This document shows positions 25,885 through 36,824 of a DNA stretch of 64,000 nt, piece after piece. Origin of the DNA: Kumtagia sp963820075 (GTDB lineage: Bacteria; Pseudomonadota; Alphaproteobacteria; Rhizobiales; Rhizobiaceae). The translations under genes were made by a program, and so were the position numbers. The stretch covers positions 62,001 to 126,000 of the forward strand of contig CAWFYS010000002.1 of NCBI GenBank assembly GCA_963820075.1, read 5' to 3'. The notes beneath the pieces were generated by a model that saw nothing but the letters and a program-made list of their open reading frames with translations, was not told where the DNA came from and did not search any database. Each line of letters opens with the position of its first letter. The stretch's first letter is position 1.

Positions 25885-28800
25885 TCACGCTGCGTAGACG
25901 ATGAGCAGGTCCTTCGCGTCGATCTGGTCGCCGGCCTTCACCAGCACTTCGGCGACGACGCCGTCGCGCTCGGCATGCATGGCGGTCTCCATCTTCATCG
26001 CCTCGATGGACAAGAGCACGTCGCCGGCCTTCACCGATTGCCCCGTCGTCACCGCGAGCGTGGAGACCACGCCCGGCATCGGCGCGCCCACATGGCCGTC
26101 ATTACCCGGTTCCGCCTTGCGGCGCACCTTGCCGTTGCTGGCGCCGTGCGCGCGATCCGGCACCTTGATGCGGCGCGGCTGGCCGTTGATTTCGAAGAAC
26201 ACGGTCACCATGCCCTTCTCGTCGACATCTCCGACCGCCAGGCAGCGGATCACCAGCGTCTTGCCCTTTTCAATATCGACGAAGATCTCCTCCTCGGGCT
26301 TCATCCCGTAGAAATAGGTCAGCGTCGGCAGCACGCTCGCGGGGCCGTAGGTCTCCTGTGCGGCGGCGAAATCCGCGAACACTTTCGGATACATCAGCGA
26401 TGAGGCGAACTCGCGCTCGCTGATCTTGCGGCCAAGCTTTGCCTCGACCTCCCGCCGGCTCTTCCCGAGATCCGCGGATTTAAGCAGCGAGCCCGGCCGG
26501 ACGGTGAAAGCCGCCTCGCCTTTCAGCGCCTTCTTCTGCAACGCCGCCGGCCAGCCGCCCGGTGACTGGCCAAGATCGCCGCGCAGCATGGAGACCACAG
26601 AATCCGGGAAGGCAATGTCTCTGGCGGGGTTTTCGACATCGGCAACCGTCAAATCCTGGCTGACCATCATCAGCGCCATGTCGCCGACCACCTTGGACGA
26701 AGGCGTCACCTTCACGATGTCGCCGAACATCAGGTTGACGTCATGGTAGGCCTGCGCGACTTCATGCCAGCGTGTCTCCAGCCCCAGCGAACGCGCCTGC
26801 TCCTTGAGGTTGGTGAACTGGCCGCCCGGCATCTCGTGCAGGTAGACCTCCGAGGCCGGTCCCTTGAGATCGCTCTCGAAGGCCGCGTACTGGTTGCGCA
26901 CCGCTTCCCAGTAGAACGAGATGCGGCGGATCCATCCGGTGTCGAGGCCGGGATCGCGGTCCGTGCCCTTCAGCGCCTCGGCGATCGAGCCCAGGCAAGG
27001 CTGCGACGTGTTGCCGGAGAAGGCGTCCATGGCCGCGTCGATGGCATCGACGCCGCTCTCGACCGCCGCCAGCACGGTCGCGGCCCCCAGACCGGACGTG
27101 TCATGCGTATGGAAATGGATCGGCAGATCGGTCGCCTCGCGCAGCGCCTTGAACAGCACCCGCGCCGCGCCCGGCTTCAACAGCCCCGCCATGTCCTTGA
27201 CCGCGATTATATGGGCGCCGGCCGCTTCCAGCTCCTTGGCGAGACCGACATAATAGTTCAGGTCGTATTTGGCGCGCGCTGGGTCGAGAATGTCGCCCGT
27301 ATAGCACATGGCCGCTTCGCAGAGCTTGCCTTCCGCACCCACCGCATCCATCGCCACGCGCATGTTTTCAACCCAGTTCAGGCAGTCGAAAACGCGGAAC
27401 AGGTCGATGCCGCCGTCGGCGGCCTGCTTGACGAAATGCTGGACGACATTGTCGGGGTAGTTGGTGTAGCCGACGCCGTTGGCGCCGCGCAGCAGCATTT
27501 GCAGGAGCAGGTTCGGCGCACCCTCGCGGACGCGCGACAGCCGCTCCCACGGGTCCTCGGTAAGGAAGCGCATGGCGACATCGAAGGTGGCGCCGCCCCA
27601 GCATTCCAGCGAAAGCAACTGAGGCAATGCGCGCGCGTAGGTGCCGGCGATCCGGGAAATGTCGTAGGTGCGCATGCGGGTTGCCAGAAGCGACTGGTGG
27701 CCGTCGCGCATCGTCGTATCGGTGACGAGAACCTTCTTCTCCGCGCGCATCCAGGCGGCGAATTTCTCCGGGCCGAGCGCGTCGAACCTCTGCTTGCTGC
27801 CGTCCGGGACGGGGCCGGTGAACCAGGGAATGAGCGGAGCGGCGGCTTCCGGATTGGGCAGGGCGCGGCCGCGCGTCTCCGGATGGCCGTTGACGGTCAC
27901 GTCCGCCAGATAGTTGAGCAGCTTTGTCGCGCGGTCCTGGCGCTTCACCTGCGCGAACAGTTCCGGCGTCGAGTCGATGAACTTCGTCGTATAGGAATTA
28001 TTGGCGAAGGCCGGGTGCGTGATGATCGCCTCGAGGAACGTAAGATTGGTCGCCACCCCGCGGATGCGGAACTCGCGCAGCGCCCGTGCATGCGCGCGAT
28101 TCCCTCCTGCGGCGTCGGCGCCCAGGCGGTGATTTTTTCGAGCAGCGGATCGTAGAAGCGCGTGATGACGGCCCCGGAATAGGCTGTGCCGCCATCGAGC
28201 CGGATGCCGAAGCCCGTCGCGCCGCGATAGGCCGTGATGCGGCCGTAGTCCGGGATGAAGTTCTGTTCCGGATCCTCCGTGGTGATGCGGCACTGCAAGG
28301 CATGGCCGTTCAGCCTTATGTCCTTCTGCGCCGGGACGCCCGATTGCGGCGTGCCGATGGCGAAGCCGTCGAGAATATGGATCTGCGCCTTGACGATATC
28401 GATGCCGGTCACCTGTTCGGTGACGGTATGCTCGACCTGGATGCGCGGATTGACCTCGATGAAATAGAATCCGCCAGTATCGGCATCCATCAGGAATTCG
28501 ACGGTGCCCGCGCCGACATAGCTGGTCTCGTTGGCGATCCTCAGGGCATAGCCGCACAGTTCCTGCCGCTGGCTATCGACGAGATAAGGTGCTGGAGCGC
28601 GCTCCACGACCTTCTGGTTGCGGCGCTGGATGGAGCAATCGCGCTCGAACAGATGCACGGCGTTGCCGTGCGTGTCCCCAAGGATCTGCACCTCGACGTG
28701 GCGGGCGCGCTCGATCAGCTTCTCCAGATAGACCTCGTCCTTGCCGAAGGCGGCCTTGGCCTCGCGCTTGCCCTCGGTGACTTCTCGCAGCAGTTCGGCT

Positions 28801-29345
28801 TCAGAGCGGATGGCGCGCATGCCGCGCCCTCCTCCGCCCCAGGAGGCTTTCAGCATCACAGGATAGCCGATATTGGCGGCAAGCTTCTTGATCTCTTCGG
28901 CATCTTCCGGCAGCGGATCGGTGGCGGGCACGACAGGCACGCCGACCTCGATGGCCAGATTGCGCGCCGCTACCTTGTTGCCAAGCCGGCGCATGGTCTC
29001 GGGCTTGGGGCCGATGAAGGTGATGCCGGCATCCGCGCAGGCATCGGCGAATTCAGGGCTTTCGGACAGCAGGCCGTAGCCGGGGTGGATCGCGTCGGCG
29101 CCGGACAGCTTTGCAACGCGGATCACCTCCTCGATCGACAGATAGCTTTCGATCGGCCCCATGTCGCGGGTGAGATGCGGCCCCCGCCCGACCTGGTAGC
29201 TTTCGTCCGCCTTGAAGCGATGCAGGGAATATTTGTCCTCTTCCGCCCAGATCGCGACCGTTGTCAGCCCCAGTTCGTTGGCGGCGCGAAAGACACGGAT
29301 GGCGATCTCGGATCGATTGGCGACGAGGATCTTGGCTATTGGCAC
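25885..29345 (-). pseudogene. pyc: Pyruvate carboxylase, one frame break (probably base-call error)
   Basis: Two overlapping frames together give a full pyruvate carboxylase of about 1153 residues. The N-terminal part holds the biotin carboxylase domain (AKILVANRSEIAIRVFRAAN, ATP-grasp GGGGRGMR). The rest holds the carboxyltransferase domain (TDTTMRDGHQSLLATRMRT) and a biotinyl domain with the AMKMET lysine. The frame changes near 28087, where ATGCACGGGCGCTG appears to lack one C. The enzyme makes oxaloacetate from pyruvate and bicarbonate. GTG 29345 starts VPIAKILV, with GGAG 7 bases upstream. All domains are complete, so a sequencing error is likelier than decay. Confidence 0.92.
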
Positions 29346-29487
29346 GAACTGACTCCAGACACCGGCAGAGGCGGGGAAGGAGTCCATGAATAGCTGGAAA
29401 ATGCTGCAGTGCAAACAAAAAAGGCGGCAATCGCCAATCGATTAAATAGCAGGCAGCCGCCCCTAAAGAGCCCCGCCGCCCTCAAAA

Positions 29488-29518
29488 GAAATGCCCGGCG
29501 CAAGGCGCCGGGCATTTC
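29488..29518 (-). terminator. Strong intrinsic terminator of livJ
   Basis: A perfect 14-bp stem (29488-29501 with 29505-29518), loop AAG, contains GCCCGGCGC. On the minus strand it is followed by TTTTGAG. It lies 23 bases after the livJ stop. Confidence 0.85.
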
Positions 29519-29540
29519 GAAACAGGCCATTAGCCGGTTT

Positions 29541-30656
29541 TTATTTCTCGAAGTAGCTGAACTTGCCGTCGTCGCCCTTCTTCCACTCGTACATGACGTA
29601 GTCGGCGCGCGTGATATCGCCCTTCTCGTCATAACCGATTTCGCCGATGGCGGTCGGCCACGGTCCGCTCGCCTTGATGGTTTCGGCAACCTTCTGCGGG
29701 TCGCTGTCGCCGGCCTTGTTGGCGGCGGCGGCGGCAATCTGCAGAGCGGCGTAGGCATAGAGCGTGTAGGCTTCCGGCTCGAAACCGGCGTCACGGAACT
29801 TTTTGACGAGTTCCTGGGCGGCGGCGTTCTTGCGCGGATCCGGCGCGAAGGTCATCAGCGTGCCGTCGACCGCATCGCCGGCGATCGAGGCAAGCTCGTT
29901 CGAGACGATGCCGTCGCCCGACATGAAGGTGGCCTTCATGCCCTGGTCGGCGAACTGGCGCATCAGCAGGCCCGCTTCAGTGTGCAGGCCGCCATAGTAG
30001 ACGACCGACACGCCGGCTTGCTTCATCTTTGCGATCAGCGCCGAGAAGTCCTTGTCGCCGATGTTGATGCCTTCATAGGCGGCTTCGGTTACGTTCGCGG
30101 CATTCAGCGCCTTCTTGGTCTCGTCCGCCAGACCCTGGCCATAGGGGGTCTTGTCGTGGATGACCGCGATCTTGGCGTCCTTGAAGTTCGCCGCGAGATA
30201 GTCGCCGGCAACCTTGCCCTGCTGATCGTCACGTCCGCAGGTGCGGAACGTGTTCCACAGGCCGCGCTCGGTGAAGGTCGGGTTGGTCGCCGCCGGTGTG
30301 ATCTCGAGGATGCCGTTTTCCGCGTAGACTTCGGAAGCCGGGATCGAGACGCCGGAGTTGAAATGACCGATGACAAACTTCACGCCATCGGCTACGAACT
30401 TGTTGGCGACCGAAATGCCCTGCTTCGGATCGGAAACGTCATCGCCGACCACGACCGTGATCTGTTCGCCGTTGATGCCACCCGCCGCATTGATGTCGGC
30501 GGCTGCCTGCTCTGCGCCCTTCTGGAGCTGGGCTCCGAAAGCGGCATTCGGTCCCGTGATCGGTCCGGCAACACCGACAAGTATATCCGCCCACGCGCTG
30601 CCGCTGAACGCGACAAGCGCGGTCAGGGCAACTGCGGACAATAGTGATTTCTTCAT
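29541..30656 (-). CDS. livJ: Branched-chain amino-acid ABC transporter, periplasmic binding protein
   Basis: Encodes 371 residues. The signal peptide ends FSGSAWA before DILVGVAGPITGP. The mature protein has the type-I periplasmic-binding fold of LivJ/LivK with GGINGEQITVVVGDD and the HFNSGVSIPAS ligand-loop segment. It captures leucine, isoleucine, valine or related amino acids and delivers them to LivHM. It ends in a strong terminator. The remaining transporter genes lie upstream on the same strand, with a 147-base spacer that may give it extra expression. Confidence 0.92.
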   Translation of the reverse strand: MKKSLLSAVALTALVAFSGSAWADILVGVAGPITGPNAAFGAQLQKGAEQAAADINAAGGINGEQITVVVGDDVSDPKQGISVANKFVADGVKFVIGHFNSGVSIPASEVYAENGILEITPAATNPTFTERGLWNTFRTCGRDDQQGKVAGDYLAANFKDAKIAVIHDKTPYGQGLADETKKALNAANVTEAAYEGINIGDKDFSALIAKMKQAGVSVVYYGGLHTEAGLLMRQFADQGMKATFMSGDGIVSNELASIAGDAVDGTLMTFAPDPRKNAAAQELVKKFRDAGFEPEAYTLYAYAALQIAAAAANKAGDSDPQKVAETIKASGPWPTAIGEIGYDEKGDITRADYVMYEWKKGDDGKFSYFEK

Positions 30657-30803
30657 TTAGGAAGCTCCCATTACGAGGTGGGCGAGGTTCGAGGATCATT
30701 TGCCTTCTTGCGATGCCCACCCTTATCGCAGAAGGTCATATTGCCCATTTTCAGGCAGTTGTCACGCTTGTTCAGTCCCATCCAAACTGACGTGACGATA
30801 CCT

Positions 30804-31151
30804 CTAGCCTTTTGATTTCCACCCCAGGGCCGAGGTTTTTTCGTACAGCCAATGGTATTGAGATACCATCTGATTGGTTCTGGTGAACCTATAGCCCACC
30901 ATGCCGACGATCAACAGGATGATTGTGTCGACAATATAGTAATGCGCGGTGAACATGGTTCCTTCAAACAAAGCGTGATGGATGAAGCGCACCGCCACAC
31001 CCAGCAGCAGAAGATAGACGACCAGGGCGCTGAGCGGGCGCCAGGTCTGCGCGCAGGCACGGCCGGTCATCCACGCCGCCCAGCCCCCCAGCAGACAGGT
31101 CACGAAAAAGAACTGCCAGATCGAGACTTCCTCGTAGAGTATTCCTTGCAT
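30804..31151 (-). CDS. DUF6867-like small membrane protein in the liv cluster
   Basis: Encodes 115 residues from ATG 31151. Three hydrophobic segments are visible (FFFVTCLLGGWAAW, SALVVYLLLLGVAVRF and YIVDTIILLIVGMVGY), so it is an inner-membrane protein. Its tail ends QYHWLYEKTSALGWKSKG. Proteins of this type (I recall DUF6867) recur between livF and livJ in rhizobia, but no role is established. It lies 20 bases after livF. An accessory role in the transporter is inference. Confidence 0.7.
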   Translation of the reverse strand: MQGILYEEVSIWQFFFVTCLLGGWAAWMTGRACAQTWRPLSALVVYLLLLGVAVRFIHHALFEGTMFTAHYYIVDTIILLIVGMVGYRFTRTNQMVSQYHWLYEKTSALGWKSKG

Positions 31152-31171
31152 CGTCAATTCACTCCAAAATC

Positions 31172-31900
31172 TCAGTGGCGGCCGCCTTCGAGATAGGCCG
31201 CGCGCACCTCCGGATCGGCGAGAAGCTGCTTGCCCGTTCCGCTCATCGTGACCCTGCCGTTTACCATGACATAGCCGCGGGTCGCCAGCTTGAGCGCGCC
31301 GAAGGCATTCTGCTCGACCAGGAAAACGGTCAGGCCCTGCGTCTTGTTAAGCTCCGCGATGGCATCGAATATCTGCTTGACGATGAGCGGCGCCAGTCCG
31401 AGCGAGGGCTCGTCGAGCAGAAGCAGCTTGGGACGCGCCATCAGCGCGCGGCCGATCGACAGCATCTGCTGCTCGCCGCCCGACAGCGTGCCGCCGCGCT
31501 GCGCGATGCGCTCCTTGAGACGCGGGAACAGGTGGAAGATCTTCTCGACGTCCTCGGCATAATATTTGAGCTTGTCGAGGCTGGCTCCCATCTGGAGGTT
31601 TTCCATCACCGTCATGCGCGGGAAAATACGGCGCCCCTCGGGCGATTGCGCGATACGAAGCCGGGCGATCTCGTGCGTCGGCATGTTGGTGATGTCGGTG
31701 CCGGCGAAGGTGATGGAGCCGGAACGCGCGCGCGGCGCTCCGAAAATAGTCATCATCAGCGTCGACTTGCCGGCGCCGTTGGCGCCGATAAGCGCAACGA
31801 TCTCACCCTGGTGAACCGCCACATCGACGCCGCTCAGCGCCCGGATATTGCCGTAATAGGTCTCGACGCCACGTACGTCGAGCATAGGTTGAGCGGCCAT
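31172..31900 (-). CDS. livF: Branched-chain amino-acid ABC transporter ATPase LivF
   Basis: Encodes 242 residues with Walker A GANGAGKST near 40, signature LSGGEQQMLSIGRALM, and Walker B LLLLDEPSLGLAP. It is one of the two cytosolic ATPases that power LivHM. Its ATG overlaps the livG stop by one base (TAATG), showing tight coupling. Confidence 0.95.
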   Translation of the reverse strand: MAAQPMLDVRGVETYYGNIRALSGVDVAVHQGEIVALIGANGAGKSTLMMTIFGAPRARSGSITFAGTDITNMPTHEIARLRIAQSPEGRRIFPRMTVMENLQMGASLDKLKYYAEDVEKIFHLFPRLKERIAQRGGTLSGGEQQMLSIGRALMARPKLLLLDEPSLGLAPLIVKQIFDAIAELNKTQGLTVFLVEQNAFGALKLATRGYVMVNGRVTMSGTGKQLLADPEVRAAYLEGGRH

Positions 31901-33189
31901 TACTTCTCACCCCCACGCGTGGTCTTCACCAGCAGCTTCGCCTGGCCGACCCAATCCTCGCGGGCGATGCGCCCGTCGAATTCGAGATAGACTTCCGCGG
32001 CGCGAATATCCGCCGCCCCCCATGCGGCGATCTGTTCAAAATAAAGGATGCCGTGCTCGTTCAGCTTGCGCGCATTCACCGGACCAATGCCCTTGATCAG
32101 CGTCAGATTGTCGGGCGACCCTTCGCCCGCGGGCGTCGACATCAGCCCGGCGGCCTTTTCCCGAGCCGCACGGTTCTCGACCTGTCTGGCCTTGGAAGCG
32201 CTCGGCGACACCGTTATCCGCTCGCCCTGCTCGTCGCTGTGGGCGATCGTATCGGTGATCGACCCGGCCAGCATCGATGCCGAATCGCCAGGGCCATGCG
32301 CGCGGTCCGGCTCGGCGTCTAGCTGCTCGATCACCTGCTCGTCGCCAACCTCGCTCAGCACCTCGATCACCTCCTCGTCCTCGACGCCGAGATAGGCGGC
32401 GATGACGCGCGGATCGGACTTCACAAAGGTCGGGTCGCCGTCGGAGATCTTGCGGCCATACTCCAGGACCACCACGTGGTCGGAGATCTGCATGACGACG
32501 GACATGTCGTGCTCGATCAACAGGATGGACGTGCCGGAACTGTCCTTGATGTCGTTGAGCAGCGTGTTAAGCGCCAGCAATTCGCGCGGATTGAGGCCGG
32601 CCGCGGGTTCGTCGAGGCACAGCAGTTCGGGATCCGTGCACATGGCGCGCGCGATCTCCAGCCGGCGCTGCGCGCCATAGGGAAGATCGCCGGCCGGATC
32701 GTCGGCGCGCTCCATCAGTTCCGCCTTCTCCAGCCAGTACTTGGCAAGTTCGATCGATTCGGCGGACGTCTTCTTGTATCCGCCAACGCCGAGAAGCCCC
32801 ATGATCGTGTAGCCGGACGCCTTCATGAGCTTGTTGTGCTGCGCCACCAGCAGGTTCTCCAGCACCGTCATGCCCGAGAACAGCCGGATGTTCTGGAAGG
32901 TGCGCGCCACCTTTGCCCGCTGGTTGATCTCGTGTCCCGGCAGGCGCTCCAGCAAATAGGCCGACCCGTCGTGGCGGGTGAGCGTGATCATGCCCTCGGT
33001 CGGCTTGTAAAATCCGGTGATGCAGTTGAACACCGTCGTCTTGCCGGCGCCGTTCGGACCGATCAGCGCGGTGATCTCGCCGCGCTTGGCCTCGAAGTTC
33101 AGATCGCCGATCGCGACCAGCCCGCCGAACTTCATCGACAGATGTTCGACCTTCAGGATCGGAAGGGTCGTGTAAGCCGCAACGTTCAT
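31900..33189 (-). CDS. livG: LivG ATPase with unusual C-terminal helix-hairpin-helix extension
   Basis: Encodes 429 residues, well above the roughly 255-300 usual for LivG. Residues 1-290 are a normal LivG with Walker A GPNGAGKT at 44-51, an LPYGAQRRLEIARAM signature and a LLCLDEPAAGLNP Walker B. The extra 140 residues contain an acidic linker and then NLTLIKGIGPVNARKLNEHG, ending GRIAREDWVGQAKLLVK. This is the helix-hairpin-helix module also seen as the tail of rhizobial NuoE-like proteins. The start overlaps the livM stop by one base. The role of the tail is unknown. Confidence 0.93.
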   Translation of the reverse strand: MNVAAYTTLPILKVEHLSMKFGGLVAIGDLNFEAKRGEITALIGPNGAGKTTVFNCITGFYKPTEGMITLTRHDGSAYLLERLPGHEINQRAKVARTFQNIRLFSGMTVLENLLVAQHNKLMKASGYTIMGLLGVGGYKKTSAESIELAKYWLEKAELMERADDPAGDLPYGAQRRLEIARAMCTDPELLCLDEPAAGLNPRELLALNTLLNDIKDSSGTSILLIEHDMSVVMQISDHVVVLEYGRKISDGDPTFVKSDPRVIAAYLGVEDEEVIEVLSEVGDEQVIEQLDAEPDRAHGPGDSASMLAGSITDTIAHSDEQGERITVSPSASKARQVENRAAREKAAGLMSTPAGEGSPDNLTLIKGIGPVNARKLNEHGILYFEQIAAWGAADIRAAEVYLEFDGRIAREDWVGQAKLLVKTTRGGEK

Positions 33190-34580
33190 CAGCCGTGCCC
33201 TTCCTTGGTGAAGGAGGCCGATATGGCCTTTCTCGTATGGAGGAACGCAGTCGGTTCCCGACTGCCGACGAAGCCGCGCGGCTTCCACAACATGACGACG
33301 ACCATGGCGATGCCGAACAGCAGCATGCGGTAGAGCTCCGGCGTGAAGTCGGGGCCGAAAATCAGCTTGAGGAAGCCCATCTCGCGGAGAATTTCGGTGC
33401 CGCCGATCATGACCAGCGCGGCCACCGCGATGCCGGTCAGCGAGCCCATGCCGCCGAGGACGACGATGGCCAGAATGATAGCCGATTCGAGGAACACGAA
33501 GGATTCCGGGCTGACGAAGCCTTGCCGGGCCGCGAAGAAGGCGCCGGCGAAGCCGCCGAACATCGCTCCGGTCGCGAAGGCGGTAAGCTTGGTTATCGTG
33601 GTGTTGATGCCGAGCGAGCGGCACGCGATCTCATCCTCGCGCAGCGCTTCCCACGCCCTGCCGATCGGCATGCGGCGCAGCCGCAGCGTGACAAAGGCGG
33701 TGAGCAGGCAGAGCAGCACGATCAGGTAGTAAAGGAAGATCTTGTAGTAGACGCCCGAGGACGCCAGGCCGAACACCTTGCCGATATAGTCAGGCGACGC
33801 CACATCGAAATTGAACAAGCCGAAGAAGGTTATCTTCGGAATGCCGGAAATGCCCGCCGAGCCGTTGGTAACCTCGCGCCAATTGATAAGCACCAGGCGG
33901 ATGATCTCGCCGAAGGCGAGCGTGACGATGGCGAGGTAGTCGCCGCGCAGCCGCAGCACGGGGAAGCCGAGGACGATCCCCCAGAACGCGGCCATGAGGC
34001 CGGCCGTTGGAAGCAGGATCCAGAAGGACCAGCCGAGTTCGGTGCCGAGCAGCGCGTAGCAATAGGCACCGACCGCGTAGAAGGCGACGTAGCCGAGGTC
34101 GAGCAGGCCGGCCAGGCCGACGACGATGTTCAGTCCCCAGGCCAGCATGACATAGATGAGGATCTGGATTCCGAAATTGTCGACCCATTTGAGCGACCCC
34201 TGCAGGCCGACCAGCAGAATGACGATGACCGGGTAGAGGAACAGGCCGATAACCGCCAGTTTCGGCCAGTTCTTGCGCAGCGCGCTGGGTTCGACCGCGA
34301 CCGCCGGCGCCTTGGCCTTGGTAGCGGCGCGCGCGGCAATCGCCGGCGCCACGAAGCCGACATAGACGAAGCGCACGGCCATCGTCAGGGCCACGACGAT
34401 CGCCAGCAGTCCCCACCGCTGGACCAGGATGAGTTCGTTGCGAATGTTCTGATCGGTCTTCAGTCCGATGAAGAGCACGAACAGGCCGAAGGAGATCAGT
34501 CCGGCGTAAAGTGCCTCGCGGGCCGCGACCGCAATATTGGATTCGGCAGCGGCGCGCTGCGTGGAAACAGCTTGGGCCAT
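33189..34580 (-). CDS. livM: Branched-chain amino-acid ABC transporter permease LivM
   Basis: Encodes 463 residues, polytopic. About ten hydrophobic segments include LIYVMLAWGLNIVVGLAGLL and the cytosolic coupling loop GRAWEALREDEIACRSLGIN. The first roughly 130 residues, with two extra helices and an alanine-rich linker, form the extended LivM N-terminus seen in rhizobia. It forms the membrane channel with LivH. Its ATG is 3 bases after the livH stop. Confidence 0.95.
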   Translation of the reverse strand: MAQAVSTQRAAAESNIAVAAREALYAGLISFGLFVLFIGLKTDQNIRNELILVQRWGLLAIVVALTMAVRFVYVGFVAPAIAARAATKAKAPAVAVEPSALRKNWPKLAVIGLFLYPVIVILLVGLQGSLKWVDNFGIQILIYVMLAWGLNIVVGLAGLLDLGYVAFYAVGAYCYALLGTELGWSFWILLPTAGLMAAFWGIVLGFPVLRLRGDYLAIVTLAFGEIIRLVLINWREVTNGSAGISGIPKITFFGLFNFDVASPDYIGKVFGLASSGVYYKIFLYYLIVLLCLLTAFVTLRLRRMPIGRAWEALREDEIACRSLGINTTITKLTAFATGAMFGGFAGAFFAARQGFVSPESFVFLESAIILAIVVLGGMGSLTGIAVAALVMIGGTEILREMGFLKLIFGPDFTPELYRMLLFGIAMVVVMLWKPRGFVGSREPTAFLHTRKAISASFTKEGHG

Positions 34581-34583
34581 GGG

Positions 34584-35487
<904 letters not shown>

Positions 35488-35809
35488 ATGTTTGCGGCTC
35501 CCCTTGGAATGTCGCCCCGCCGGACGCATCCCTTTTTCATTGTCCCCTTAGTCGTACGAATTCGAGCCGGGAATGCAATGCGATTCTTGCTGCCCCGGCA
35601 CAGGAATTTGAGCGCCTTCGATTCCGCCGTTTCTTGCGCCGGCTTATTGGACCAGCGCGGACCGTATCATTGGCATAAGGCAATGTCTTTGATGAATCAG
35701 CAACCTTCAACGCTCCCGTCAGCAAAAACCCGCGCATCTTGCCCATTTTTTCGCGATTCGTTGCGCCGAGCGGACTTTCGCCGCCGCATGCCGGGTCCCC
35801 TTCCTTGGG
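35488..35809. other. 322-base spacer upstream of livH
   Basis: No gene or convincing promoter pair is recognised. It must contain the liv promoter because livH is the first gene of that operon, and it also follows the end of the hydroxyproline epimerase gene. Confidence 0.5.
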
Positions 35810-36811
35810 TCAGCTCACGACGAATCCGTGAGCAAACGGGTCGCGGTCGTCGATGGTGATCGTGTTCAGCCCGGTCATCCGCGCCCAGCCGCCGATCGAC
35901 GGAACGATCGCCGTTTTCCCGGCCACTTCCACCTCTTCCTCGATCCGGCCATGGAATAGCGAACCGATGATCGATTCATGCACGAATGCGTCTCCCTGGC
36001 CGAGCATGCCCTTGGCGTGGAGTTGCGCCATGCGCGCCGAGGTACCCGTGCCGCAGGGCGAGCGGTCGATGGCTTTTTCGCCGTAGAAGACGGCGTTGCG
36101 TGCATCCGCCCCGGCCCGCGTCGGCTTGCCGGTCCACAGCATGTGCGACAGCCGGTTGATCGCGGGGTTCTCGGGGTGGACGAAGGTGTATTTCTCGTTG
36201 AGCCGCCGACGCAAGACCGGGCTCCATGCAACCAGTTCGCCGGCCGAATGGTCGGCCATGTCGCGGAAGTTCTTCTGCGGTTCGACGATCCCATAGAAAT
36301 TGCCGCCATAGGCGACATCGACGGTAATCTCGCCGAGCGTCGGGCACTCGACCGTCAGGCCTTCCGCATGAAGGAACGACGGGACATTGATGATGCGCAC
36401 TTCCTCGACATGCTCGCCGTCCTGCCTGTACTGGGCGATCACCAGCCCGGCCGGCGTATCGAGCCTGAGCACGCCCGGCGTCCTTGGCCGTACCAGCCCG
36501 TGCTCGATCGCCATCGTGACGGTGCCGATCGTGCCATGGCCGCACATCGGCAGGCAGCCGGAGGTCTCGATGAACAGGATGGCGATGTCGCAGTCGGGCC
36601 GGGTCGGCGGGTAGAGGATGGAACCCGACATCATGTCGTGGCCGCGCGGCTCGAACATCAGCCCGGTGCGGATCCAGTCGAACTCGGCCAGAAAATGCGC
36701 CCGCCGCTCCATCATGGTGGCGCCTTCCAGCAAGGGTCCGCCGCCCGCGACAAGACGAACCGGATTGCCGCAGGTATGGCCGTCGATGCAGAAGAACGAA
36801 TGTCGCGCCAT
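35810..36811 (-). CDS. 4-hydroxyproline 2-epimerase (proline racemase family)
   Basis: Encodes 333 residues. The two catalytic cysteines of the proline racemase superfamily are present: C90 in PMCGHGTIG and C253 in RSPCGTGTSAR. Such enzymes convert trans-4-hydroxy-L-proline to cis-4-hydroxy-D-proline. The two following genes encode the expected next steps (D-hydroxyproline oxidation and deamination), which favours this over proline racemase or the C/T-type dehydratase. It lies 13 bases after the FAD dehydrogenase gene. Confidence 0.9.
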   Translation of the reverse strand: MARHSFFCIDGHTCGNPVRLVAGGGPLLEGATMMERRAHFLAEFDWIRTGLMFEPRGHDMMSGSILYPPTRPDCDIAILFIETSGCLPMCGHGTIGTVTMAIEHGLVRPRTPGVLRLDTPAGLVIAQYRQDGEHVEEVRIINVPSFLHAEGLTVECPTLGEITVDVAYGGNFYGIVEPQKNFRDMADHSAGELVAWSPVLRRRLNEKYTFVHPENPAINRLSHMLWTGKPTRAGADARNAVFYGEKAIDRSPCGTGTSARMAQLHAKGMLGQGDAFVHESIIGSLFHGRIEEEVEVAGKTAIVPSIGGWARMTGLNTITIDDRDPFAHGFVVS

Positions 36812-36824
36812 GATAAGGTTGCCT

